From: Wuchereria bancrofti
Taxonomy: Eukaryota > Nematoda > Chromadorea > Rhabditida > Onchocercidae
Assembly (NCBI GenBank): GCA_005281725.1
Contig: SSBO01000009.1
Span: 11,031,362 to 11,095,361, forward strand
Direction of reading: 5' to 3'
DNA: 64,000 nt
This document shows, piece after piece, positions 26,730 through 39,100 of this stretch (positions within the stretch are counted from its first letter, which is position 1; every line of letters begins with the position of its first letter). The position numbers and the translations under genes were made by a program. Below the pieces are notes generated by a model that searched no databases, had not been told where the DNA came from, and saw only the letters and a list, made by a program, of their open reading frames with translations.

Positions 26730-26731
26730 AG
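26730..26731 (+). promoter_or_regulatory. Splice acceptor abutting the mab-23 start
   Basis: AATTAATTATAG lies immediately before ATG 26732. Either a spliced-leader site or the end of a 5' UTR intron. Confidence 0.4.
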
Positions 26732-29700
26732 ATGCCAAAAGAACAGTATATGTGCCAACTATGTGCCAATCATGGTATGTTTAATCAGCCAAAAAAAGGT
26801 CACAAGCAAAAATGTCCCTATCGTCATTGTCCGTAAGTTTTTGAGTCTTTCGGAAACTAAACAAATTACTTATCTTCAAGTTATCCGACATGATTGATGT
26901 GCTTTGTTATTTATCACTTCTATTTTCTTTCCTTGTCTTTCCATCTTTATTTCTCATAATGTTAAAAGAAGATCAGAACTATTCGTTGATCGAAATTTTT
27001 TACATAATAATTATTAATTAACATAACATTAGCAATTTTATGATAATTTTGATAACTTTCATGCTAAAGTAACATCAATAATTTCGAGATTGTAACTCAT
27101 TTAAATGATTCAAACAATTATATTTTATTCAATTATCATTTAATGCATAAAATAAAAAGCAAAGTGAAAGTATTAGAGATGTTATACAAAAAATAATTCA
27201 AATTTTTCAAAAAAAAAAAAAGCGGAAACTTTATAACTTTTATCTGGAATCCCTCAATAAATTTAGTTATTCTGCTACTGTTTTCTTCTTCTTTTTTTTT
27301 TTTTTTTTTTTTCTCATAAAACAATTAATCTCTGAAAATTTTTTTCCTTTCATAGCAGACGAAAAGAGGAGAAAACGCGCGGTGTTTGTTTTGTTTTTTG
27401 TCTCTAAGGAAAAAGAGTTGAAGGATTGATTTTTGTGATCAAATGTTTCCGAATTAATCATTAATCAATTAATTAGTATATTTTAATGCCAATGAAATGA
27501 TTTTTCTTTTTTTTTGCAACAGTAACATTAATAATTTAGCATTTTCTTCATTTAATACATTAAAATTATATTTTTTTTTGAATGAAAGAGATAAATAAGT
27601 GCAGTGCAGGTGAAATATTTTATTATGGTTTTTGCATTTAAATTATTTTACATAAAAAATTTTAGGCTCTTTTTTTACTGATCCCAAATATGATCAATCA
27701 ACAGAGATTAAGCGCAAGAATGGAAACATCTCATTTTTTTTCTTTTTTTATGACATCAAATGATCCTTAATTCAAATATGATATGCATTAATTGTTATGC
27801 AAAAAAGAAAAATTTTTTTTTGTTTATCAAAATTAGTTCAGCGTTTTATTTTGACAATTTAATAAAAATGTCAGAAGATTTTTTTATTTTTGTTTTTTCA
27901 AACTTTTCACTTCTCTATTTTTGAGCTAATTTCAAATTAAAATTCTTTAATTAATTTTAGTGCACTGAGAAACATTTCCATTTATTTGTAACACTAACAG
28001 AAACAATGTTAGAGAAGAAGAAAACATTAACACTTCATGTTTTCAACAATTTAAAATCAAATGAAAGATTAATTAGAGAAGATGGTTGACTGTATGATAG
28101 ACTAAAATTTTTGCTTTATCTTTTGTTTTTTTTTTTCAAATTATTTTTGATCTTTAAAAGTTTTTAACATTTAGAAAATTGTTTTTGCATGTAATAATTA
28201 TGTCATCATTAATTAAGCAGATTTTTTTGAAATAAAAATCAATTAAGTAAATTAATTATCACTGATTAGATCATGTCCACTTATAAATAATTCATTTTTA
28301 CGATGATTTCAGATATGTAATTTGATTATAATACATGACGTCAACGTATTATGGATTATATGGCATAATTAAGTTTTTTATGTTGTTTTTTTACGAGAAC
28401 TTGTTTTGTTGCAAATTATGTATAAATAAGTCTTTAAAAAAAAAGCAATATTTACAATTTTATTGCAAACATTGCTTTTACTTGTTAGAATGCTATCAAA
28501 CTATCAAACTTTTTTAAAAACTAAATAAATAACCGAAAATCACTTTAGCGCATAATTTAATTAATAGCTGCAATCCTAGGAGCGTTTTGAATATTAAATT
28601 AGATCATTGCTTCTAATATTTGATAAGTGTTAAGTTTGATCAAAGATTTGAATCATCTGAAATTTTTGATTGTAAATGTCAATACTGATATCTTTTTTAT
28701 TTTTTATATAATTACTGATAAAGCATACAACCAAATAAAATTTTTGTCTTTTTTTTTATTTCTATAATGAACTGAAATTTTTATTTTATATAATTAAACT
28801 GATAAAAAAAAAGCATACAACCAAATGAAATTATATTGAACTACACTAATGGAATCTAAATAAAGCTGAGCGAAAAAAAAGAAAACATTAAACCCAATTA
28901 ATCGTAAATTTTTGAAATTTCTAGTTCAATTTAAATAGAAAAAAAAAAAGAAAGGTATATAATGTCAGCAAAAGATAGAGTTAAAAATGAAAGCTATAAA
29001 TTATCAGACTTTTCACGAAGAGTGTGCGTGAAATGTTCTTCTTCCCACTGATAGCATCAATGCTATCTCTCTCTCTCCCTCCCTCTCTCTCTCTTCTAAC
29101 TATTTTCTCTTTTTCCCATATCGTTCATAGCTTCATGATTTTGATGAAAAATTTTCAAAGTGAAAAGTTATGATCAGCAATAATTCATAAATCATTTTGC
29201 AGTTCAAAAATAATGACAATATTCTAGCACTTTTTTTTTTTATCTTTTTTTTTTTACACTATCAAGAAAAAGAAGGATGAGATGAGAAGAGAAATCTTTT
29301 AAAAAATCTTATTTTTTTAAATGGATATTTAATTTAGCACTTTGTCAATTTCAATTTTCTTCATTCTGATTGATATGATGCTGGTAAAAATTTTGAATGA
29401 CTGAATATTTCTTTAAGTGTGGTGCATTGCTCTCGTTGTATTATTAACAAAGAAAAATAATATTTTTAGAGTTGAAAATTTATCATTGTCTTTTCAATTT
29501 GTCATTTTCTATAAAGAACATAAGAGGAAAAATGAAAATTACTGAGATTACTATTGCTTCATTGATTAATTGCGCCATTTTTGTTGCACTGTTCAGAGTT
29601 CATTTTCAATGAAATCATCAATCATCATTCAACTATTATCTTTTTTTTGCAATTAATTTTAATCAAAATTCATCTGACCTTCCAAATTTTTCAAATTTGC

Positions 29701-32700
29701 ATATTCAGATGATATTTTAGTCTTCTTCCTCAATTTATATATGTTCTGAATTAATCAAAAAAAATTAAAAATAAATTCTCATTCAAAAAAATTAAAAATA
29801 AAACTAAAATTAAGCTATGTAGTAAAGATTTTCATTTTCTTTTTGAATGCTTCATTATGTAGAAACCTTTCCCGCATTTCATTGAATAGTAATAATACTA
29901 TTTAATTTAAATAATTATAATTACAAAAATGAAATGTTGTCAACTTATCTCATTTAATTCATTTGTCATTTTTCATTAACTTTCCTCTATTGTAGTATAA
30001 TTACTGAAATGTGAACAAAATTGAAAAATTATTCCACAACTTAATCAATCCGTCACTAATAATCTGTGTGCTATTTCATATTTCTAAATTTATACTTTAT
30101 CTTTAATCAGGAAGAAAAGTAAAGCTATGGCTCTTTTCTTTTTTTTTTCGGAAGAAAGATTTGATTGGCTTATTTATAAGTGAAAGTGCAAATAAAATTA
30201 AGCTTAGTTTAAAAAAAAAAAACTTTTGAAAACAAAAGCAATGATTGGTCAATAAAATTGCTTGTATATTTCAAACTAATTTATACAAATTAAAATAGAA
30301 AGATGGGTTTGATATTTTCTATTCAAAACTAACATATAAACAAGGAAATCTCGGTATATTCCCTCTTCTTTTCATCCTTTTTTACCTCTTTAGCAAAATT
30401 CCACTTAAACCACTTTTTTTTTTCTTTTAAATGACACTCACGAGAATTATTTGATTTTTGCATTAAAATAGCATGTACTACCCGTTTAGCTTTTTTTTTT
30501 TTTATTTTTACCTCTCAATTCTCCACTTTCACCTCCATTCCCTCTTTCTGCTACTATTTCTCTTCGTTACAGACTGATTGACGACGACGAGAATAGAATT
30601 TCTCTATTATTATCGTCGTCCGACCAATGATGATTAATCAAATGTTATGGCAAATTTTCAATGGTTTTTTTCTTTTTTCGAATTCTGGAGACTAATTAAA
30701 TAAAACTTCCTCTTCCATTTAACAAATTTTTAAAGCAAATTTTCAAAAAATAAGAAAAATACAAAAAAAAAATGACAAATTCTTGAATAAATTCAATCTT
30801 ATAATTATGGGATTGCACGGTAAAGCAAAATTCTGGTTTAACTTTCACACTGTAAACAACTATCCTTTAACCGAAATAACTTTTGTAAAACTTTTTATTT
30901 CTTCAATCTGTGCTTATTTTATTAATATCCAAGATAATCATACTAATATCAGATAATGTTATTTCGAAATTTTGATAAATGATAACTTTATCAAATTAAT
31001 AATACCGTATTTGTTGTACAAATTAAATGTCAAATTTCAATGAATAAATTTAATTAATTTTTATTAATAATAATTTTTGCAGATGCAGTTTATGTGCTTT
31101 AAACACAAAACGACGTGCACTGGATCAAATTGAACGTCAGCTAAAGAATGGATCAACAAATTTGCAAATTTCTACAGAATTAATCAACGATAAGATAGAT
31201 CTATGCGATACACGTTCTTTGATCTTAAAAAGCAAAAATATGGATGCTAAAAATTCTAAGGATGATGATTACGGTAGGTGATTGCATTGATTGCTATTTA
31301 TTATCATATTATTATCATGAATTTACAATAATAATATTTGAACATAAAAATTTGACCATTATTGATTGATTAGTAATGGTCAAATTTGTCCACCCAAATG
31401 TTTTTATTCTATTTGTCCAATTATTCATTCATTTATTTGACTCTTTTTACTGGAACATTTATGATAATTTAATGATGCATACACAATAAGATTAATATTG
31501 CTTAAGTGTTTCTTGAAGAAATACTTTTAGTTTTTCCTTTTTAAATTTAAACATATTATTATCATATTAAAATGCTTCTTCTTCACTTTAGATGATAAAA
31601 GATAAATAGAACTTTACTTTGGTGATAAAAGATAAATAGAAAATTAATGCTATATCATCTATCTACCGATCTATTCAAATAGCCTTTATTATCTACATAT
31701 TAATAACATTTATATAATTACTTATAATTCGTTTTCTTTTTTTCTTTTCTTTTATAATTCTTAAAATTTTTTAATTTTAACTTATCTTAACATTTTATGA
31801 AGTCTTTTTTTTTCATGAGCAGTTAGAAGAAAAAAAAAAACGAACAATGAAATGTGATAGAAATAGGAATGGATAAGAAAAGAAAAGTATGAATATTTTA
31901 AAAATTAGAAAAACGAAAAATTCATCTAAATTTTAGAGTAGAATGATTTATAAATTGAGAATGTTTCAAAATGATGCAATAATAAACGATGGTTGGTATT
32001 CATAGCTTCAATGTATTATAATTTGTCAAAATTGAAAATGTAAGAGAAAAATCTTACACACTTCTTTTTATTCTTATCTCATTTTCAAACAGTTACTTTT
32101 CTACTTCCTTTTTTTTTTCTTTCTTTCTATTTTTTTTTTATCCTAGAAAAGATCCAACCAATTTGTCGGCATCGGCATTTTTCTTTTGCAAATATTTTTT
32201 TATTCATATTTTTTTAACCACAAAAATTTGCTTCTTTCTAGCACTTGCATATCTTTTCTTTTTTGTTTATTTCTAATTTTTCATTTGCTTCTTTCTTTTT
32301 TTTTTCCCTCCCCCTCTTTTCTCATACTAAAATATTTGTTTTGTTGTTTGTGAAGCTATATTTTGCATGCTATCTAATAAGCATTTTTCAATTTATTTTC
32401 ATCCTTTTTTTTTTCAAAAATTTGAAAATTTACTGTTTAAATTTTATAGTATTACTGAAACGATGTGTGTGGCATTTACGGAAAGTTTTCTCTTTTTTTT
32501 TTCTCTCCCTCTCTCTCTCTCTCTCTCCCTCATATCAAATGTAATTGTTTTGCACACCAATTTTATTGAAGGAAAAAATGGAAAGAAAAAGTGATTTTTA
32601 TGTAATTTCCATGTCAAAATGATTATTTCGAATAGCAAAAATGACGGAAAAAAGAATTTTTTTCATCGTAAAATTTTACTAAAAAAATTTTTTTTTTTGT

Positions 32701-35700
32701 TTGAAAAATTTAAACCACATGTTTTATACGATCATTGTAAATGAGAAAACAAACAACTTCTTCTTCCTCAATTTTTTCTTTTCATAAGTTTTTTTTCTTT
32801 GACGTATTAATAACTTTAGCTTATGATGGATTTTTTTTTTAGCAATTTTATCAAAATTAGAATTTTCGAAAAATCTGAAACNNNNNNNNNNNNNNNNNNN
32901 NTACTAAAAAAATTTTTTTTTTTGTTTGAAAAATTTAAACCACATGTTTTATACGATCATTGTAAATGAGAAAACAAACAACTTCTTCTTCCTCAATTTT
33001 TTCTTTTCATAAGTTTTTTTTCTTTGACGTATTAATAACTTTAGCTTATGATGGATTTTTTTTTAGCAATTTTATCAAAATTAGAATTTTCGAAAAATCT
33101 GAAACAATTGGTTTGTGTATTATTTAAAAATTTTAGATAGGAAAAAAGCTTGAAAATTTTTGGAAAATTCTGAAAGATCAATTTAGTTTTTTTCAAGCTT
33201 CAAAGTTATCATTGAACGTATCTCCAAAGTTGCAAAATTCTACCAACAAATTTATTTGATCTTATGCGACCGAAGAAAAGTTTCAAATAGAATTTAAATT
33301 TTAAAATCATGATACTTTATTTTTTTAGCCATTTTAATATTTGCAAATAATTTAGCAAAAATCGATCTAATTGATCAATTTTAATTCGATCAGTAATACT
33401 TTAAATGTTTTATTGATTTTTAGAAGAACTATTTTAGTCCAAAACTTTGTGATAAAATATTGCAAAATTTTTAAACTAATTTCCGGACAATTACTATTCA
33501 GCCGCTGGTTGTCGCAGAATATTTTATTTATTTATTCATTTTTTGTCATTCTATCAATTCATCAAAACACCAGGATAATGAGTCATAGATGGACAACGGG
33601 GAACGGTTAACATTTTAAATCTTCCAATTTTTTTTAAAATAATTTTTGCAAGCGAAATTTTTTTTTTTTTTTGGCTGGAAAACAATAGAAAAAAGATAGA
33701 AAAAATAGATAAGGAAAATAAATAAAAAAAACTGACACAAAAAAATATGGAAACAATCATTTTTTAATCTTAAACTTAAAACAATAAAGTAAGTAATTAA
33801 AACAGTAATTTGATTTAAGTCATATTTTGCTTCATCTTATTCATATTGTTTCTTTTAATCTTACTTTACTTATGTAGTCTGAAAATGGTTTAACTAAGTA
33901 TGACAAATTGATTAGAATGTAGATAATCTCATAAAAGAATAACTTATTTCTGATCATATATGAGTAAATATAATGTTTAAGTTAACATTAAATTTGCATT
34001 AACTAATAAACATTTCCTTAAAATGCTTTTTTTAAATCTATTTTGTATAAATAATTTTTTGATATACTATTATAAACTTGAAGTTCTATTTCAGTATTTC
34101 ATTTTAAATCTATTTTGTATAAATAATTTTTTGATATACTATTATAAACTTGAAGTTATATCTCAGTATTTCATTTTAAATCATTTCTTACCTTTTCATC
34201 ATTTATAAAGCAAACATTCTCCATATTTTATCTTTCATATAGTCAAAAAAAAATGAGAAAAAAACAAATTTGCAAAATTTTTCATAAATGTAACAGAATG
34301 TTTTTTCTAATATTAATATTTAAAAGAGAAAAGAAAAGCCAAAAAACAAAATAAAAACAATATTAGTTATTATAATAGAGCAAACAGTATTTTCAAAAAA
34401 AAAACAAAAAAGTTTATTGTTGATTATTATAAGTTTTTCAAATTTAAATTTTCAAATTTAGGCATCACCTCACTATCTATTTGTGAAATTGAAATAATGC
34501 AAAAGAAGAAAGACGGTAAAAATATCTCATAAACAGCTATAAATATACATAATATATGCACAGGTATAGTGTATATACAGGTGTAATATGTATGTAAATA
34601 ATGATATAATTAGAAAGAAAAATATTGCTGTTAGCTTTTTTTATCGAAATTTATTGAAATTTTTAACAGTTGACAAATTGGTTTCTTTTTTCTAAAGTAC
34701 AATTTATTGAAGAAAAAAAAAGAATGTTCATATGCTACGAACTTTAGAAGTTTTTTTTCTAATTGCATATTTTGTTATAAAATGATCTACAAAAAATTCC
34801 AAACTGTTTTTTTATTTTATTAAGAAATTCAAATGATTTAAATTTGTAGTATATTTTAAAATTCATTGGTTAAAGAATTTTGGTTATTCGATGTGCAATA
34901 ATATATCTAACATATTGTATATATTAATACTTGAAATATTGATCATCATCGATCTTCTTTAACAATCGTAAACTTAGTTAATTAAAATGTAATTGAGGTT
35001 TTGATTTATTTGAAGCTTTTAAATTGCTTTCTATAATGTTCTGATGATGCTTAACAGCTGGTATTTTCATCAAATTTTGAAAATTTAGTAATTTTCCTTA
35101 AATGATTTCAAATTGCTTTTTTTACACTGAATTTTGATTTTCATGAAAATTTTTTTCTTTGAAATTGAAAATGACTTTATTCAAAATTCCTAATACTTTT
35201 TCTCTCGTTTCTCTAAAGCAATAAATTCTTTTGTAATGTTGAAAATCATTATTGTATCTTTAAAGAATATAATAAATTAAGCAATGAATTTTAGTTGGAA
35301 AACTCGAAATAAAAATCAAAAATGCTAATTTTTCAAATATTTATCATTCGTCTGGAATTGTTATCATTTTGTTTGTTAATTGTTTAACGACATTTCTTGT
35401 GATTTAAAAAAGTAATGTCACATTGAGGTAATTCCTAAATCATAACAAAAAGTTCAAAAAAAAAACAAAAAGAAAACAAAACTATACCAATATATTTGAT
35501 GCATATAATCAATGAAACTTTTTTTTGAATTTTGAAATTTAATAATTTTGAAATGGTCCAACATTTTAGTTACAGCATTGACAGCATTAAGAAAAGCTGC
35601 TTCATCACATCAATCAGTTACTCCTTTGCGTTCATTGCCGATCAAAAGCAAGTAAGTAAGTTATGATTTTTTTTTTAGATTTCAAAATGTGAAATAAATG

Positions 35701-36114
35701 AAAGGAAAAAAATGGATGTTTTCTAGTAATTCCTAAATATTCATTATTTGTTTTTTTTTTATAAAAAAAAATTTAATGAAATTATACACGTTTATAAATT
35801 AATTCATTGTATGTTAAAATAATAAAAATTAAGTTGAAAAATGAATACAAAAATAAAAATCAAAAAAAGAAATTAATAATAATATAGGTTTGTTTTCTTT
35901 TTTTTTTTAATTTTTTAATTTTAGTTCAACTGGCGCATTTTGTGTTGCATTACCAGCAACAATAACAAAAAAAGCTTTGAAAAGGACAGCTAAACGTATG
36001 GATGAAGCAGGAAGGAAAGCAAGAATTCTTGAAAATGCTATCAGTAATATTGCACAACGAAATAGATTCCGGTCAATATTTCATTCCGTAGAACAATTAG
36101 CCCAATCCGGTTGA
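26732..36114 (+). CDS. mab-23: DM-domain transcription factor, MAB-23-like
   Basis: Doublesex/MAB-3-type DNA-binding protein. The DM domain spans residues about 6-55 with zinc ligands in the expected order: CQLC (8, 11), His14, KGHK (His24), Cys28, then RHCPCSLC (Cys33, 35, 38), followed by a basic helix NTKRRALDQIERQLK. The motif and the unusual QPKKGHKQKCPY spacing recall C. elegans MAB-23, needed for male-specific differentiation. Four exons in phase: 26732-26832 (donor GTAAGT), 31083-31273 (acceptor TTTTTGCAG), 35570-35651 and 35925-36114, giving 187 residues, stop TGA 36112-36114. The last exon is rich in Lys/Arg and Ala and may be helical. Introns 1 and 2 are each about 4.3 kb. An acceptor (AATTATAG) directly abuts the ATG, so either a spliced leader or a non-coding first exon precedes it. 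Symbol assignment is from motif memory, less certain than the family. Confidence 0.85.
26833..31082. other. mab-23 intron 1
   Basis: 4.25-kb intron splitting the DM domain. AT-rich, with a CT tract at 29066-29096 and two related words around ATAAAGCATACAACCAAAT (near 28723 and 28812). No nested gene seen. Confidence 0.6.
32677..33105. other. Near-identical 205-bp duplication around a 20-N gap
   Basis: The segment 32677-32881 recurs at 32902-33105 with only one T lost from a T run; the 20 N (32882-32901) sits exactly between them. This is the signature of two contig ends that overlap but were not merged, so the duplication is probably not real. Confidence 0.85.
32882..32901. other. Assembly gap (20 N)
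   Basis: Short run of N in mab-23 intron 2, flanked by a near-identical 205-bp sequence on each side. Confidence 0.99.
34031..34184. repeat. 72-bp tandem duplication
   Basis: Two copies of a 72-bp unit (34031-34102, 34103-34174) plus the start of a third, differing at only a few bases. The 61-codon open frame across it exists because 72 is a multiple of three. Confidence 0.85.
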
Positions 36115-39100
36115 TCCCCAATCCGATTGATAACATTTAATTTTGCTTTGTTAAGAAAATGGGAATTCAAACGATTCGATTTTTTTTTTTTGCTTTTTAA
36201 TCTTTAAACGGAATGATTCAATTCTTTCAAATATTGTAATTAGTAATAAAAAAATATTGTAATTAATAATAAAAGAAAAATGTAATTAATAATATTATGT
36301 ATGTATGCGTGTATATGTATGTTCATGCATGTCTGTGTGTGTGTGTATGTTTGTATGTACGTGCAATAGATTTGAGGATCAGGAAATAAAAAATCAATCA
36401 ATAATGCCATTGAAGATCAGAAAAAATCAATCAATAATGCCAACCATTCAGTATTGTATTTTACTCTCAATAAATAACTACCAGTATCGTTGTGTAAAGA
36501 TGAATTTTTTTTTCACTTTTAAAATCCTTGGATACAAATGAAATTAGAAATTGAAAAGATAAAAGGTTAGTTGAAACTTTTTCAAACAAAAAAAATAAAC
36601 AAAAAATAAAAATAAAAAAGTTATCTAATTTAAAGTTTCTAAATACAATCGTTAGTAAAATTACTCTACTGAAATATTTCATTTGTTTATAAAATTTTGT
36701 GAAAGTAAAGTAAATAAGAGTATAGCTGAGTTAAAAAGCATAAAATTTGTTATGAAAATTCTCTAATCACAATTAAACTTTAACTGATTAAAAGTGATAA
36801 ATAAAATGAATAATTTTGATAAATAACTTTTCTGACTATAACAAAAAGCTAGCAGAGTAATAGATAAGCATTTCATGTACAATATGATCGGTTACAATTT
36901 GCGCCTAATTAATACAAAAATAGATGAAAAAAAAAAAAATAAAGAGAATAGAAAAAAGAAAAAAAGATTCAGAATTACCAAAAAAGTTGATGTTATTTCA
37001 ACTTGCTAATTTAAGATATCACAAGTTTTTTTTTAAAGATCTTTTAAGATAATGTCACATGTCAATGTTTTGATAGATGAAGAATTTTTGATGAATCGAA
37101 AAAAAGGAGAAAACAAATAAATATAAATGTGCAAATAAATCAATGAATAAGTTAAATATTGTAAAATAAAATTTTGAAATACTTTCTAGTAATTAATAAA
37201 AATTAATTAAGATTAACATCAGATTTAAATGTTTTATCTTTACATGCATATATACGATGATATCTTCAAAAAAAAAAAGGAAAAAAAAAGAATCAGTTGA
37301 CATGCGCAGATGTTATGTGATCGAAGCGCTGATTTGAAAAGAATGGACAACCAATTGATCGTTCGACAAATACAACACCCGCAATTATTAATGATTTATG
37401 CTCATAATTATCGTTTTCTTCAAGCATTTCACTAACATAATAAAATTTAATTTCTCTTTCCTTCCTTTCTCTCTCTCTCCCTCTCTCTCTCTTTCTTTCT
37501 GTTTTTTCATTTAACCTTTCTTGTTTTTTGAAGACGGAAATGCAAGGGAATAATTTTAATGTTTAAGAATATTAAGTTTAAAGATTAGTTATTATATTTA
37601 AAAATTCAAACTTATTAAATGAAATAAAAATGCTTATAATTTTTTCTTTTTTGAACTTGCATATTTTGGTTTTTTTCTTCAAGTTTTTTAGAATGTTTTT
37701 TTTTTATTTAATAAAATGCTTTTATTATTGTTGCATTTTCATTTTACAGTATGTTTGATATTATTTCACATCAATTTGAAATAATTTTGCACTCTTTCTT
37801 ATTACAATTACAACATTTATTGTATATTTGTGAGTTTAAATTTTAAATTATAATTTCCATTTTATGCCCATTACAGAAGCCATAGAAAATTTAGTTACAG
37901 AAGAATGGTAACTTTCAATAAAAATTCTAAAATCAAAATCAAAATATCATAGCTAAGTTTGTGACAGCAAAAAGATGAAAAGTTATGTAAATTATTTGAA
38001 TTGAAAACTTTCTATATTTCATGTGTAAGTTAAAATTAACCAAAAAAAAGGAAAAAAATTTAAGGAAAATAAGAAATCAGACAATATTTGTTTACACTTT
38101 CAGAAACGGCAATTTTGTACAAATTAAAGATTATAATATAATTTAATGCAAATGAATAAAGTTCAGTCTAACTTGCTTCTTCCAAGCGCATTTATGACAA
38201 TTGCAATTTTCTTATTATTTCAAGGATTTGGTCTTGTTTAAAAAAGTAGTTATGTGCTTGTTTTGTAGTTTCAGCATGTGAAAATTTTTGAGAAATTCAA
38301 CAACTGTGTTTTTAAAATTAAAATTTTCGGAATTAAAAAAACCAATTCTATTTTTTCAAAATTTTTTTTTGAAATTTGTTTTCAAAATTTTTGTAATTTT
38401 GATTTTACTTCCTTTACGCAAATTGATGTGTTTCAAGAAAAGAAAGCTTCCTCATTCATTTCAGAAAAGACTATTTATTGCTTCAAAATTTTTAATTTAT
38501 CATTCAAGAAAAAAAATTTTTTTTTTTTAAATAGATTCGAAGGAAACTGTTATAGCACCATAATTCAAATTTGGATTAAATTATCCAATCGATTAAAATT
38601 ATTTCAAAAATTATCTTTAAATCAGATTTGTAGAATTTTTTAAGTTCTCCCATTAATCCATCATTAAGAATTCAAAAAAAAAAATTATTTTTAACTTTAA
38701 AATTTAACTTTAATAATCGAATAATTTCTTGTAATTTTGATTTTAAAACGGTGAAATTAACAACTTGGAAGAATTGAAATAAATAAACTTTCTGCAGAAA
38801 AAATTAAGCAAATTTAATAAAATTATCATTGCAATTTATCATATATGAAATATGCAAAGTAAGTTTAAAATTACAAATTGCAAATTACAACTTACAAAAT
38901 TAGAAATATAAAGGAAGAAGTAAGAGAAAAGATAGAAGTATTCAAACAAAAAAAAAAGAAAAGAAAAAGAAAATTTTCGCCAGAAAATTTCCATTCATCA
39001 AATAAATTTCAATTTTAATACACACAATAAGTATTTTCTTATTTAATTTAAACAAAAATGCAAAAAATTTTTTTGCTCCAAATCTTATATTCATTGCCTC

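Larger units (their letters stand above)
20801..26731. other. AT-rich region upstream of mab-23
   Basis: No exon supported on either strand. Contains a homopurine tract (23588-23632), a purine tract (25556-25614), a pyrimidine tract (25733-25804) and an ATT/ATC array (25900-26034). A less AT-rich patch at 22320-22440 has no long frame and no family I recognise. Confidence 0.5.
31274..35569. other. mab-23 intron 2
   Basis: 4.3-kb intron. Contains a short direct repeat GATAAAAGATAAATAGAA near 31590 and 31622, a CT tract (32507-32530), a 20-N gap with duplicated flanks, and a 72-bp tandem duplication. No nested gene seen. Confidence 0.6.

Noticed and set aside
38278..38643. 121-codon plus-strand open frame, longest uninterrupted frame in the desert
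   Set aside because: Phe/Lys/Asn/Ile-dominated composition, a second overlapping frame equally open, no splice or start context and no family resemblance; consistent with chance in poly-T/A-rich DNA.
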